DNA from: Sideroxyarcus sp.
Lineage (GTDB): Bacteria; Pseudomonadota; Gammaproteobacteria; Burkholderiales; Gallionellaceae
NCBI GenBank assembly: GCA_030652215.1
Contig: JAUSBC010000035.1
Location: 1-64,000 of the forward strand
Direction: 5' to 3'
Length of the DNA stretch: 64,000 bases
Shown: piece by piece, positions 40,537-49,695 of the stretch
Layout: each line of letters begins with the position of its first letter
How positions within the stretch are numbered: position 1 is the stretch's first letter
The notes under the pieces: model-generated
What the model was told of the DNA's origin: nothing
The model's input: the letters and a program-made list of their open reading frames with translations, nothing else
Databases searched by the model: none
Made by a program: the position numbers and the translations under genes

Positions 40537-41262
40537 TCAGCCGGGCTTGCGCGCGACTGCGATCAGGTTCATCGTCACAATCCTGTTGCCTCCGCCACTT
40601 TCGATGTAGATAGGCAATTTCAAAAGCGGCTCGATCAATCTCCACGCAATGTAACGGATTAGAGATTTCGTGCCTGTGATTGCAGGTCGCCACGGATGAA
40701 CTTCGATCCCCGTAAAGCCCACAGCGCCAAGTAACTGAGAAATGCTCGAAGCGGAAAAAGCCAGTTCGTGGGTAAAGTCACCATAGCGGACACGACCGAA
40801 GTAGGGTGATTCCGCGTTTGGAATCTGGAGGACGAGTTGCCCACCGGGTGACAATGCAGCAAAACATTTATTCAAAAAATCAAATACCGATTGCTTATCG
40901 AAATGTTCGATCAGATCGCGTGCGAACAGGACGGAGTAGCCCGTTTCCTTATCAAGAAATTCGAAGACATCACCCAGCGTTATGCCATCAATCCCCAGTT
41001 GATGCGCCAACGCAACCTGTTCGGGGCTTCCGTCAACTCCTTTGCTGTTTACGAAGCCCGAGTGTTGTAACCACCATACCAAGCCGCCTGATCCACAGCC
41101 CAGATCTGCGATTTGTGCGGATTTGTCGGTGGGGAGATGATTGCCGAAATGTTGTCGAAATCCAGAGGATTGACACCTGAGTTTACTGGCATCGACTAGT
41201 CCTTTCCGATGCGCAATATGCGTGCTCACATAGCTCTTGTAGAGTGCGTCCTTGAAATTCAT
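40537..41262 (-). CDS. Class I SAM-dependent methyltransferase
   Basis: 241-residue methyltransferase with motif I ADLGCGSGGLVWWLQ, YSVLFARDLIEHFDKQSV and LSPGGQLVLQIPNAES. The type is common in O-antigen clusters, where it methylates sugars. ATG 41262 overlaps the FkbM-like gene stop by one base (TGATG), so the two methyltransferases are coupled. Confidence 0.88.
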   Translation of the reverse strand: MNFKDALYKSYVSTHIAHRKGLVDASKLRCQSSGFRQHFGNHLPTDKSAQIADLGCGSGGLVWWLQHSGFVNSKGVDGSPEQVALAHQLGIDGITLGDVFEFLDKETGYSVLFARDLIEHFDKQSVFDFLNKCFAALSPGGQLVLQIPNAESPYFGRVRYGDFTHELAFSASSISQLLGAVGFTGIEVHPWRPAITGTKSLIRYIAWRLIEPLLKLPIYIESGGGNRIVTMNLIAVARKPG

Positions 41263-42110
41263 CACATAACCAATCGTGTATCGAAAGTATCATGTGAACA
41301 AGGGTGGCCTGACGGCAACCCGACGAGCTCGTATCGGGCCGGTTCGAAGTGCTTCTCAGATGTATAAGGGGCAAGAAAATGGTCGTCTAGCAGGTCATCG
41401 CGAACAAAGAAGGCATTGGTTCCAACGATATTGCAGCCGACGCAGCTATAGCCCTTACCTCGCAGTAAATCCTCAAAATACTTCAAGGATGCGCCGAAGC
41501 GGTCGGTTTTTTTCCAAGCATAGCTTCCGTCAAAAGCCATGCAGTAGCTAAGTGAAGGCCCGAACTTGGCGTTGTATTCAAATACGATTACACGCGGATT
41601 GATACAGGTGATTTTGTCAAACACGTGAGCATCGTTTCCGTCGATATCAACTGACAGCAGATCGATTTCCGATGACTTGATTTCTCGGGAAATCAGTTCG
41701 TTGATGTTTTCAGGAGTGACAAAACTATTTATAACTCTTAATTGTCCACTTGAAATAGCCGACGCAAATCCCCTGCCGATCCTTTCGCAAAAGTTACCTG
41801 AGCCCTCGATCCAGAGCCCGGACCAGCCTTCGTAAACAAGAGCAACGGTATTATTTTCGAGGCCATCACCGACTCCGAATTCGACGAATGTTTTGTTCGT
41901 CAGGCCGATTCTCCGAAATATCTCGTTGATGATTCCATCCTCATCGCTCTGCGAGAACACCTTGTAGCCATAGCCTGCAAGCGCCTTAGGTGCAGATTTC
42001 AGCTTCTCATTTTTTAGTTCCTCATATCGTGCCCTGCGTATAGCAACCGAGGATTTCGATAGCAGGTCAGACAAGAATCCAATTTTTTTCTTCAGGCGGT
42101 CAATAATCAT
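41262..42110 (-). CDS. FkbM-like methyltransferase family protein
   Basis: 282-residue protein. KTFVEFGVGDGLENNTVAL is a SAM-binding motif I, and IDLLSVDIDGNDAHVFDKI corresponds to the acidic motif of FkbM-type and related methyltransferases. A basic N-terminal helix (about residues 1-45) precedes the domain. It is coupled to the next methyltransferase. Target presumably a polysaccharide sugar; not provable from sequence. Confidence 0.75.
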   Translation of the reverse strand: MIIDRLKKKIGFLSDLLSKSSVAIRRARYEELKNEKLKSAPKALAGYGYKVFSQSDEDGIINEIFRRIGLTNKTFVEFGVGDGLENNTVALVYEGWSGLWIEGSGNFCERIGRGFASAISSGQLRVINSFVTPENINELISREIKSSEIDLLSVDIDGNDAHVFDKITCINPRVIVFEYNAKFGPSLSYCMAFDGSYAWKKTDRFGASLKYFEDLLRGKGYSCVGCNIVGTNAFFVRDDLLDDHFLAPYTSEKHFEPARYELVGLPSGHPCSHDTFDTRLVM

Positions 42111-42140
42111 TTGTCAGCACTTCAAGTAGTTAGTTTTGAA

Positions 42141-44081
42141 TTATCTCAGAGTGCCAAGGACCGTAGCGATTAAGCCGCTCCGATCAAATGCATGCTCACC
42201 AAGTATTTCTGGATTGGTCCCACATGCCGGAATTTCCGTCAGCGCAAGCCGATGCAGTGTCGTGCTTGTGAGCCCTTTTGATGCCATGGCATCCGCAATT
42301 CGATCTCCTTGCCCGCCAATCAAATAATGATTGTCGATGGAGAAAACTGCCTTGCAGTTACCCAACGCTGTCACCAGCCAATCTGCATCGACATGGTTCA
42401 GCCAGGGCAGGTTGATAACTTTCACGGTGATGCCGTGCTCGCTCCTCAGCTCCTGCGCTGCCTGTACTGCCGATGTCAACATAACCGGGCCATAGGCGAT
42501 GATGATCGCATCCTGCCCTTCAGTCAGTGCGTTGCCTTTGCCAAACTCGGGTTTGTAGCCAGCGGGCAATTCATACGGCAGCACCCAGGGCAAGCTGACG
42601 AGGCGCAAATAACTGCTGGCCTTGTTCGTATTGATCGCCCAGTTGAGGAGCATCCCCACTTCCGCTTCGCAGCAGGGCTCCATCATTGTAAGTCCGGGGA
42701 TTGCCGCCAGTGCGGATATGTCCCGTACCGCCTGGTGGGAATGCCCCGGCCCCCCTGGGACGACACCGGCAAGAGAGCCGACGTAGATGATTTTTTCGTG
42801 CTCGGTGGCGTTGTTGTAAATTTGTTCGTTCGGCCTCGCCGAGAGGAAACAGGCGAAGGAGTGCACGATGGGGAGCAGTCCCTGCAGTGCCATGCCGCCA
42901 GCCTGAGACACCATATCCTGCTCGGCGATGCCGCATTCCACAAAGCGATCGGGGAACTCCTTTTGGAATGGGATCAACCCGGTGTCGAGAATCAGGTCGG
43001 CGTCCAGTGCAACAATCTTGGGGTTCTGTCGCGCTTGTTCGATCAGTGCGTTTGAGTAGGCCTGAATCAGCCGCTGCGGGTTCTCGGGCTGCACTGCGGC
43101 GGGGCGAACGACTGTCTCCAGTTCGAGTGCAACAGCTCCTGCAGACTTCAGGCGAGCATTCGCGGCGTCGATGAGTTCCTGCGCCGCTTTGACGTAGGCC
43201 GCATCGGTTGGTGCGCCGCTGTGGAATTTGTAGAACTCGATATCGGAATCGATGGACGTGTGCTCCATGAAGGAGACACCTTTGCCTTTGATGGTGTCGG
43301 CGATGATAACTTTTGGCTTGCCGGAAATTGTTTTGGTCGCCGCCAGCGTTTGCGAGAAGGCTGCCATGTCATTGCCATCGCAGCGGCTGACATGCCAACC
43401 GAAGGCACGCAGCTTGGCTTCGAGGTCGCCCAGGTCGCTGACCTTGGTGACCAGCGTGTCCGACTGAAGTTTGTTATGGTCGATAATGACGGTCAGTTCA
43501 TGCAATTTGTGGTTGGCAGCGGAAACCAGAGATTCCCAGAACTGGCCTTCCTGCAATTCACCATCTCCGGTGAGCACATAGACATTTCCTGAATGTTTGA
43601 GCAATCGATTGGCGAAGATCATGCCCTTTGCCTTGGATACTCCCATACCTAGCGATCCGGTATTGGTGACAATATTGGGTGTGGATATATCGGGGTGTCC
43701 GGGCAACCCGCCGATGCGGCGCAGTTGGTGGATCAACTCGAAATCCAGCTTGCCCTGGCCGATGAAGGTGTTGTAGAGGCCTGGCGCATCGTGCCCCTTG
43801 GAGGAGAAAAAGATATCGCACGGCGATGTTGTGTCGCCTTCCGGCGGGGTGCGCAGTTCATTGAGTTGCAACCAGGACATGATGTCCATGCTGCTGAAGC
43901 TGCTGCCGATGTGCCCGGAACCCGCACGGGCAATCATGTAGAGGGTGTTGATGCGGCAGAGGGCGGCAAATAACGCCGTTCTCTCCACTGCGGAAACCGG
44001 CAAGGCGCGGATGCGCTCGAATTCTTTAAGAGGTACGTAATACAGGGTACCGCTGACTGCTACTCCAATTTGATCGCCCAC
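42141..44081 (-). CDS. Full-length transketolase in a nonulosonate-type operon
   Basis: 646-residue thiamine-diphosphate enzyme with both transketolase halves fused. The ThDP motif begins LTGDGELQEGQFWESLVSAA; the middle domain has VECGIAEQDMVSQAGGMALQ with the catalytic Glu; GHIGSSFSSMDIMSW is at the N terminus. GTG 44081 follows AAAGGAG. Unlike housekeeping tkt, it lies 12 bases from a CMP-sugar synthetase gene in a sugar operon, so I infer it moves a two-carbon unit in making the special sugar. Confidence 0.9.
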   Translation of the reverse strand: MGDQIGVAVSGTLYYVPLKEFERIRALPVSAVERTALFAALCRINTLYMIARAGSGHIGSSFSSMDIMSWLQLNELRTPPEGDTTSPCDIFFSSKGHDAPGLYNTFIGQGKLDFELIHQLRRIGGLPGHPDISTPNIVTNTGSLGMGVSKAKGMIFANRLLKHSGNVYVLTGDGELQEGQFWESLVSAANHKLHELTVIIDHNKLQSDTLVTKVSDLGDLEAKLRAFGWHVSRCDGNDMAAFSQTLAATKTISGKPKVIIADTIKGKGVSFMEHTSIDSDIEFYKFHSGAPTDAAYVKAAQELIDAANARLKSAGAVALELETVVRPAAVQPENPQRLIQAYSNALIEQARQNPKIVALDADLILDTGLIPFQKEFPDRFVECGIAEQDMVSQAGGMALQGLLPIVHSFACFLSARPNEQIYNNATEHEKIIYVGSLAGVVPGGPGHSHQAVRDISALAAIPGLTMMEPCCEAEVGMLLNWAINTNKASSYLRLVSLPWVLPYELPAGYKPEFGKGNALTEGQDAIIIAYGPVMLTSAVQAAQELRSEHGITVKVINLPWLNHVDADWLVTALGNCKAVFSIDNHYLIGGQGDRIADAMASKGLTSTTLHRLALTEIPACGTNPEILGEHAFDRSGLIATVLGTLR

Positions 44082-44093
44082 CGGGGTGCTCCT

Positions 44094-44849
44094 TTAGTCG
44101 TGAATTTGGAAGGGTGTTTGACTGACGACCGGCAGACGCGCCTCGCCTTTGGCAAGGTAATGCTCTGCAAGCAGCCAGTCTTCAGGTTCGTTGATGTCGA
44201 AGCCTTCAAGCCCTTGGCTGATGAAGGGGATGATGGCTTCGCCGGCTATCGTGTTTTGTTCCCTTGCGATGCGAGACCAGGCGATTTCCAGGCTGGCGTC
44301 CTGCGCGTAGATTTCCGGCAGAGCGGCGTATTGGCTGCTGTGCCACGGTGTTGTACCGTTCGTGAACGGCATCACGGGCAACATGCGCTTGCCGCGCACA
44401 ACCCACATTTTTCCTGGGTGTTGTTTGCACTTTTCGATGGCGCGCAGAGAATCGGCATTGGGATCGCTGGTGAAAACATTCCAGGCACGTCGGATCGTTT
44501 CCGGCAAGCGGAACGGACTGGTCGGGCGCAGGATACTGAAGATTTCATAGTCACGTCCCTGCGCCTTCAGGGTGTTCAGCATCCAGACCACCCATTCTAT
44601 GTCAGGCGATTTGTCCCCGGAGATTTCAGCAGACCGCAAAAAAGGCACTTCAGCGCCGTAATGGCGTGCGACATCGGCGTAAAGTTCGCTATCAGTCGCA
44701 CAGATCACAGAATCAAACACCCCGCTGTCGATGGCGGCGCGCACGGTATAGGCAAGCATGGGGTGCTCTGCCAAGGGCTTGACGTTCTTGTTGGGTACCC
44801 GCTTTGATCCTGAGCGGGCCGGAATGAAGGCGACAGTTTTTGGTTTCAT
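44094..44849 (-). CDS. CMP-sugar synthetase (NeuA-like acylneuraminate cytidylyltransferase)
   Basis: 251-residue cytidylyltransferase that activates a nonulosonate-type 2-keto acid with CTP. The signature AFIPARSGSKRVPNKNVKPL is at the N terminus; ILRPTSPFRLPETI and the C-terminal GFDINEPEDWLLAE match the NeuA/PseF/LegF group. It lies 4 bases downstream of the aldehyde dehydrogenase stop. The substrate is presumably the product of the NeuB-like gene. Confidence 0.9.
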   Translation of the reverse strand: MKPKTVAFIPARSGSKRVPNKNVKPLAEHPMLAYTVRAAIDSGVFDSVICATDSELYADVARHYGAEVPFLRSAEISGDKSPDIEWVVWMLNTLKAQGRDYEIFSILRPTSPFRLPETIRRAWNVFTSDPNADSLRAIEKCKQHPGKMWVVRGKRMLPVMPFTNGTTPWHSSQYAALPEIYAQDASLEIAWSRIAREQNTIAGEAIIPFISQGLEGFDINEPEDWLLAEHYLAKGEARLPVVSQTPFQIHD

Positions 44850-44853
44850 GATG

Positions 44854-46317
44854 TCAGATCAGATTGCTGCGGGTAAGGAAGGAAATATTCTTCAATTCGG
44901 AATAGACATCAAGCGCCTCTGCACCGGGTTCGCGCGTGCCATTGCCGGAAGCACCGAAACCGCCGAAGGGCATGTGCGGCTCGCTGCCGAAAGTACCCAG
45001 ATTGATGTTGGCGACGCCAGCACGTACCCGCTGGGCGAACCACATGGCACGATCCACACTGCGTGTATGTATTGCTGCGGTAAGCCCATACTCGGTAGCG
45101 TTGGCCAACTTGAGTGCGGTGGCCATGTCTTCAACCGGGTGCAGTGTGGCCACCGGGCCGAAGATTTCTTTGCAACTCAGTTCTGCCGACGGCTGTAGCC
45201 CTTCGATCACAGTAGGCTGAATGTAGTATCCATTTGCCAATTCCCGCTCAGTCGGTGCGGCCCCCCCGCATAGTATCCGCCCTCCTTCTGCCCTGGCGGT
45301 CGCAATAGCGGCGAGAATACTATTCTGTTGGCGTTTGTTGATGACGGGACCAAGGTCGCAGCCTGCACTCACACCCAATTTCAAGCTCCTTGCCTTAGCA
45401 ACGAGCTTGTCTCTAAATTCGTCAAAGACGCTATTGAATACCAGAATACGACTGCCTGCGGCGCAGCGCTGGCCGGCATTACTGAAGGCGGAGAGCGCGG
45501 CCCAATGTACCGCCTGATCGAGATCGGCATCGTCACATACGACAAACGGATTTTTGCCGCCCAGTTCAAGGGATATTCGAGCCAAGCGTTTACCAGCCAC
45601 TTCGGCAATCCAACGTCCAACTCCTGTTGAACCAGTGAAACTGATGACCGCTACGCGTGTATCTTCCACCAGTGCAGCGCCCGCAACTTGCCCTCGTCCC
45701 TGCACAACGTTGAAGACACCATCCGGCAAACCGGCTTCTTTGGTGATTTTGGCAAACAGGTTCGCGATGCCCGGGGAATCTTCTGCGGCCTTCATGACCA
45801 CAGTGTTTCCGCAAATTAGGGCGGGGAAGGTTTTCCAGGCGATGTTGGCAATGGGGGTGTTCGCCGGGACGATAAGACCGGCGATGCCGCGCGGCTGCCT
45901 GACAGTGTGACTGTATTTGCCAGGAGTGCCGGATGTCAGCGAGCGGCCATACAGGCGCATGCCTTCGCCAGCAAAGTATTCCGCCTGAAGAATGGCGCCA
46001 CCGACTTCGCCCTTGGCGTCCTGTGGCGGCTTGCCGGTTTCAATGGCAATGCAGTCTGCCAATTCTTCTGCTCGCTGCTTCATGGCCGCAACAATTTCGG
46101 TCAGGATTTGGCCTCGTTTGACCGGCGTTATTTCTGACCACGCGGGGAATGCATTACCTGCTGCAGCAATGACTCGCTGTGTGTCTGCGACAGATGAGTC
46201 GGCGACATGGTAAAGCAACTCACCCGTATGGGGATTGAATTTTTCCAGCCAAGCATCGCTTTCTGGCAGTGCTTCCTGGCCGTTGATCCAATTCGGAATG
46301 GGAGAAATGTTGGTCAT
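44854..46317 (-). CDS. NAD(P)-dependent aldehyde dehydrogenase
   Basis: About 487-residue ALDH. Visible are the nucleotide loop SFTGSTGVGRWIA, the catalytic Glu in LELGGKNPFV, and the catalytic Cys in FSNAGQRCAAGSR; the C terminus MPFGGFGASGNGTREPG is typical. It oxidises an aldehyde to an acid or reverses this in the sugar pathway. ATG 46317 is preferred; a TTG at 46323 would overlap the SDR stop. Confidence 0.92.
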   Translation of the reverse strand: MTNISPIPNWINGQEALPESDAWLEKFNPHTGELLYHVADSSVADTQRVIAAAGNAFPAWSEITPVKRGQILTEIVAAMKQRAEELADCIAIETGKPPQDAKGEVGGAILQAEYFAGEGMRLYGRSLTSGTPGKYSHTVRQPRGIAGLIVPANTPIANIAWKTFPALICGNTVVMKAAEDSPGIANLFAKITKEAGLPDGVFNVVQGRGQVAGAALVEDTRVAVISFTGSTGVGRWIAEVAGKRLARISLELGGKNPFVVCDDADLDQAVHWAALSAFSNAGQRCAAGSRILVFNSVFDEFRDKLVAKARSLKLGVSAGCDLGPVINKRQQNSILAAIATARAEGGRILCGGAAPTERELANGYYIQPTVIEGLQPSAELSCKEIFGPVATLHPVEDMATALKLANATEYGLTAAIHTRSVDRAMWFAQRVRAGVANINLGTFGSEPHMPFGGFGASGNGTREPGAEALDVYSELKNISFLTRSNLI

Positions 46318-46319
46318 GG

Positions 46320-47132
46320 TCAAATCGCCGTCCAGCCGCCGTCTATGACGAGATTCGCGCCCGTCATGTAGCGTGAGGCTTCGCTCGCGAGGAAGAGAAC
46401 CGAACCGTTGTACTCATCGACGTTAGCCATGCGCCCGACGGGGATGCGACCGCAATAGGCATCGAGAAAGGCTTGTTCCTGGTTGTTGAAGACGCCGGCG
46501 ATGGTCAGGGAGTTGACCCGCACGCCCTGTTTTGCCCAATACACAGCCAAGTATCGCGTCAGGTTAAGTATGCCGGATTTGGACGCCGAATAGGCCACTG
46601 GCTTGAAAAAGACCTCACCTCGCTTGCGACGGTATTCATAGAGGTTCTGGTCGGGCGATACAACACCATAGATCGAGGCAACATTGATGATTGCTCCCTT
46701 CCCCGCCGTGGCCATAGCTGAGCCAAACACCTGGCAGCAAAGATAGACGCCTTTGAGATTGACGTCGATGACCTTATCCCATGAGGCTTCCGGGTAATCC
46801 TCAAAGGGACCGTTTTCTTCCGGCGGGGCAGAGGGTGGGGAATCAATGGCGGCATTGTTGATCAGCACAGTGGGCGTGCCAAACTTGTCGGCGACTATTT
46901 TTAAAACAGCCTTCAATGCCGACTTGTCGGTGACGCTGGATGCACAAAACAGGAAGTTAGCGGGATATTGCGCCGCCAGCGCTTCGCTGCCCGGTGAATG
47001 GCGAACGTCCAAACCTGCCACGCGTGCACCTCTGGAAAGAAAGGCCTTTGCATATTCACCGCCCAATTGGCCCGATACGCCGGTGATCAAGACAATTTCC
47101 CGGCTAATATCAAAGAGTGTATCTGTCGTCAT
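46320..47132 (-). CDS. Short-chain dehydrogenase/reductase
   Basis: 270-residue classical SDR. The Rossmann motif is ITGVSGQLGGEYAKAF (a GxxGxxG variant), NNAAI is present, and the active site is Ser in INVASIYG and YSASK. An insert around residues 150-175 (NLYEYRRKRGE) resembles sugar-modifying SDRs in NulO clusters. It overlaps the phosphatase gene by ATGA. It probably oxidises or reduces a hydroxyl of the sugar intermediate. Confidence 0.9.
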   Translation of the reverse strand: MTTDTLFDISREIVLITGVSGQLGGEYAKAFLSRGARVAGLDVRHSPGSEALAAQYPANFLFCASSVTDKSALKAVLKIVADKFGTPTVLINNAAIDSPPSAPPEENGPFEDYPEASWDKVIDVNLKGVYLCCQVFGSAMATAGKGAIINVASIYGVVSPDQNLYEYRRKRGEVFFKPVAYSASKSGILNLTRYLAVYWAKQGVRVNSLTIAGVFNNQEQAFLDAYCGRIPVGRMANVDEYNGSVLFLASEASRYMTGANLVIDGGWTAI

Positions 47133-47647
47133 ATTGCTGCCACCGTCTGGTTATTGTTCTTTGCATAAAAAATCAGGTCGCACACTTCACGCACAGCTCC
47201 AAACCCGCCAGGCTTTTCTGTGCAGTACAGTACATGTGGATATACCTCGGGGTAGGCATCCGCAACAGCAACAGGCACGCCAATGGATTGGAAAGCGGGG
47301 ATGTCGTTGATATCGTTGCCGACGAACATGGTTTGATCCGTTGCGACCCCCAACTCTCGACAGGTCTCCAGTATCACCGCCGCCTTGTCCTCGACACCCT
47401 GCTTGCAAAGCATTTTCAGTTTTCTCGCCCTGGCAGTGACTACAGGATTAGCTTCTGTAGAGATGATGAAAGCTTGCACCCCAACGCTTCTCAGCCTTGC
47501 AAGCCCGAGTCCGTCACTACGCCAGCATCGAACAGACTCGATGCCATCTTGTGTGACATAGACGGTGTTGTCGGTAAAGACCCCGTCAAAATCAAAGACC
47601 ACCAATCCAATTGTGGCCAACAATTCCTGGCTTATCGTTGTTTGCAT
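47129..47647 (-). CDS. KdsC-like HAD phosphatase
   Basis: 172-residue HAD phosphatase of the KDO-8-phosphate phosphatase type. Motif I is VVFDFDGVFTDN, then Ser/Thr in FIISTEANPVV, K in KQGVEDKAAV, and FVGNDINDIPAF with the last two acids. In this operon it should dephosphorylate the condensed nine-carbon-type acid (for example a 9-phosphate), or act as a fused-pathway phosphatase; the exact substrate is inference. It follows NeuB by 12 bases. Confidence 0.9.
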   Translation of the reverse strand: MQTTISQELLATIGLVVFDFDGVFTDNTVYVTQDGIESVRCWRSDGLGLARLRSVGVQAFIISTEANPVVTARARKLKMLCKQGVEDKAAVILETCRELGVATDQTMFVGNDINDIPAFQSIGVPVAVADAYPEVYPHVLYCTEKPGGFGAVREVCDLIFYAKNNNQTVAAI

Positions 47648-47659
47648 TCTGGCTGTTTC

Positions 47660-48691
47660 TCAATCTTCAAGGTCTGCAAACAGAATTGCATCACCTTGGG
47701 CGATATTTCGCTTCGCAGTTCGACCGATCACTTGGTTGGATTCTCGCACAGGGATGTACTGAGTATTGAAGATTCTACCGGACAGATTCTCCAACGAGAT
47801 CTTTTCTCCGGCCCGGATATCCACATATGCAATCAATGACTTGCCTAGCTTCTTGAATACGCGCTCATTGCCAAGGTCATCCGTCGGCTTGGGTTGCATC
47901 ATGTGACGAACTCGTTTGATATCGCGCACGAACTTGCGAAAACCTTCAGGCTCAAGGGCGAAACTATGGTCGGTTCCCTTCCAGGCCCGGTTCAGCGTGA
48001 CGTGTTTTTCAAATACACGAGCACCTTTCAAATAAGCTACTGGACCGGACAAGGTTCCGTTGAAATGGTCCGAGGAACCGATTGTGCAGTTTGGAAACTC
48101 CTTGATCAGAACTTCGATATTGTCCAAACCAAGGCGATTATATTCGCATGGGTATTCGGACACACAATGCAGAATCGCCACTTCGTCATGTTGATTGAGC
48201 AACACCTCGACGCTTGATCGTATCTGCTCGATTTTTCCACCTCCAACGCTCATCACCACAGGCTTCCCCATACTGGCGATCCGGTGGATCAGCGGCAAGT
48301 TACCCAAATCAAATGAGGCGACTTTCAGAATATCAACATCGATTTGTTTTAGCAGATCAAGGCTGGGTTCATCAAAAGGTGTCGACATGAATTTGACGCC
48401 ATGCTTAATGCAATCCGCTTTCAGGATGGGCAGCCATTCGGGCTTGAGTTCAAGATGCTCCCGATGCGCACCGTAAGTCTCTGCGAATGCATTCTCGCTG
48501 GCATATGGCGCCTCATACGCATCTTTAGAAAACAAATATTTGTTATTGCGCGTCTGAAATTTGACGGCATTGGCTCCTTCGAAAGCAAAAATGCGAATGT
48601 ATTCGCGCGCTACATCCAAGTCACCTTGGTGATTCTGGCCAACTTCGGCGATAACGAAAGGCTCTTCGCCGATATCTTCACGTCTGAACAT
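47660..48691 (-). CDS. NeuB-family nonulosonate synthase with SAF domain
   Basis: 343-residue PEP-condensing synthase. The start FVIAEVGQNHQGDLDVAREY is diagnostic; FMSTPFDEPSLDLL and VILH-type ILHCVSEYPCEYNRLGL follow, and residues 285-343 form an antifreeze-like SAF domain. The family joins PEP to an aldose to give a 2-keto-3-deoxy acid. GGAGAA lies before the ATG. The usual hydrolysing 2-epimerase partner is absent. Confidence 0.92.
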   Translation of the reverse strand: MFRREDIGEEPFVIAEVGQNHQGDLDVAREYIRIFAFEGANAVKFQTRNNKYLFSKDAYEAPYASENAFAETYGAHREHLELKPEWLPILKADCIKHGVKFMSTPFDEPSLDLLKQIDVDILKVASFDLGNLPLIHRIASMGKPVVMSVGGGKIEQIRSSVEVLLNQHDEVAILHCVSEYPCEYNRLGLDNIEVLIKEFPNCTIGSSDHFNGTLSGPVAYLKGARVFEKHVTLNRAWKGTDHSFALEPEGFRKFVRDIKRVRHMMQPKPTDDLGNERVFKKLGKSLIAYVDIRAGEKISLENLSGRIFNTQYIPVRESNQVIGRTAKRNIAQGDAILFADLED

Positions 48692-48705
48692 TCAATTCTC
48701 CAAAA

Positions 48706-49695
48706 CTAGTCGATTGGTATTGGTTGTTTGCATTCTGCCTTGTACATTTTTCGTGCCACTTCCGGCCCAAGGCAACTGGGCTCCCATGCAAGCAGCTTTC
48801 TTGCCTTGCCTGGGTTGGCACAGATTTGCAGAGGGTCGGATAGCCTTCGTAAACTCGGATCTGATACCACGTGATCACGCCAATCCAATCCCGCTTCGGC
48901 AAAAACCGTCGCAATGAAATCCCTCAGGCTTTGAGTGATGCCTGTGGCAATCACAAAATCTTCCGGAATATTTATGTTGAGCATGCGCCACATTGCTTCA
49001 ACATACTCCGGCGCCCAACCCCAATCCCTGCGGATGTCGATATTGCCAAGCATAAGTTTCTCAGCACTGCCCTGGGCGATTCGGCAGGCAGCGGCAACGA
49101 TCTTTTTAGTCACAAAGCGCTCGGGCCTTAGCGGCGATTCATGATTGAACAGCATGCCCGTACAGGCAAATATTCCATACGACTCGCGATATACCGATAC
49201 ATGCCATGTGGCAGCTGCCTTGGCGACAGCATAGGGACTTTTAGGATGGAAAGGCGTGCTTTCGTCAGCTGGTGATCCACCAGTGTCGCCAAAACATTCA
49301 CTCGACCCTGCATTGTAAAAACGTATTGATGAATCGACAAAGCGAATCGCTTCCAGAAGATTCAAGGTTGCGAATGCAATACTTTCCATGGTTTCAAGCG
49401 GCTGCTCGAAGGAAAGACCAACCGAGGATTGTCCCCCCAGATTGTATATTTCATGGGGCCGTATCTCAGAAATCACCTGCAAAACATTACGGAAATCAAC
49501 GGGCGACATTGATAAGGTTTTAATCTGGTCGCGAACCCCCAATGTCTGCAAACCGGCAAACACATTCATTTGTGCATCGCGGGACGTGCCCCAGACCTCA
49601 TAGCCTTTATCAAGCAAAAATTTCGCGAGATAAGCACCATCCTGGCCCGAAACGCCGCATATCAGGGCACGACGAGGCGCGGTGATTTCGCTCAT
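48706..49695 (-). CDS. GDP-mannose 4,6-dehydratase-like SDR (second paralog)
   Basis: 329-residue extended SDR close to Gmd. [20 protein letters not shown] is the nucleotide site, and NAGSSECFGD plus SPYAVAKAAATWHV give the Ser/Glu/Tyr/Lys set expected for a 4,6-dehydratase. It overlaps the gmd stop as TAATG and ends 15 bases before neuB. It is clearly divergent from the adjacent canonical gmd, so it may act on a different nucleotide sugar. Confidence 0.85.
   Translation of the reverse strand: MSEITAPRRALICGVSGQDGAYLAKFLLDKGYEVWGTSRDAQMNVFAGLQTLGVRDQIKTLSMSPVDFRNVLQVISEIRPHEIYNLGGQSSVGLSFEQPLETMESIAFATLNLLEAIRFVDSSIRFYNAGSSECFGDTGGSPADESTPFHPKSPYAVAKAAATWHVSVYRESYGIFACTGMLFNHESPLRPERFVTKKIVAAACRIAQGSAEKLMLGNIDIRRDWGWAPEYVEAMWRMLNINIPEDFVIATGITQSLRDFIATVFAEAGLDWRDHVVSDPSLRRLSDPLQICANPGKARKLLAWEPSCLGPEVARKMYKAECKQPIPID

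Noticed and set aside
47129-48691. NeuB and KdsC-like pair considered as Kdo biosynthesis (KdsA/KdsC)
   Set aside because: The synthase has the NeuB start motif and a SAF domain, which KdsA lacks, and a NeuA-type rather than KdsB-type cytidylyltransferase follows.
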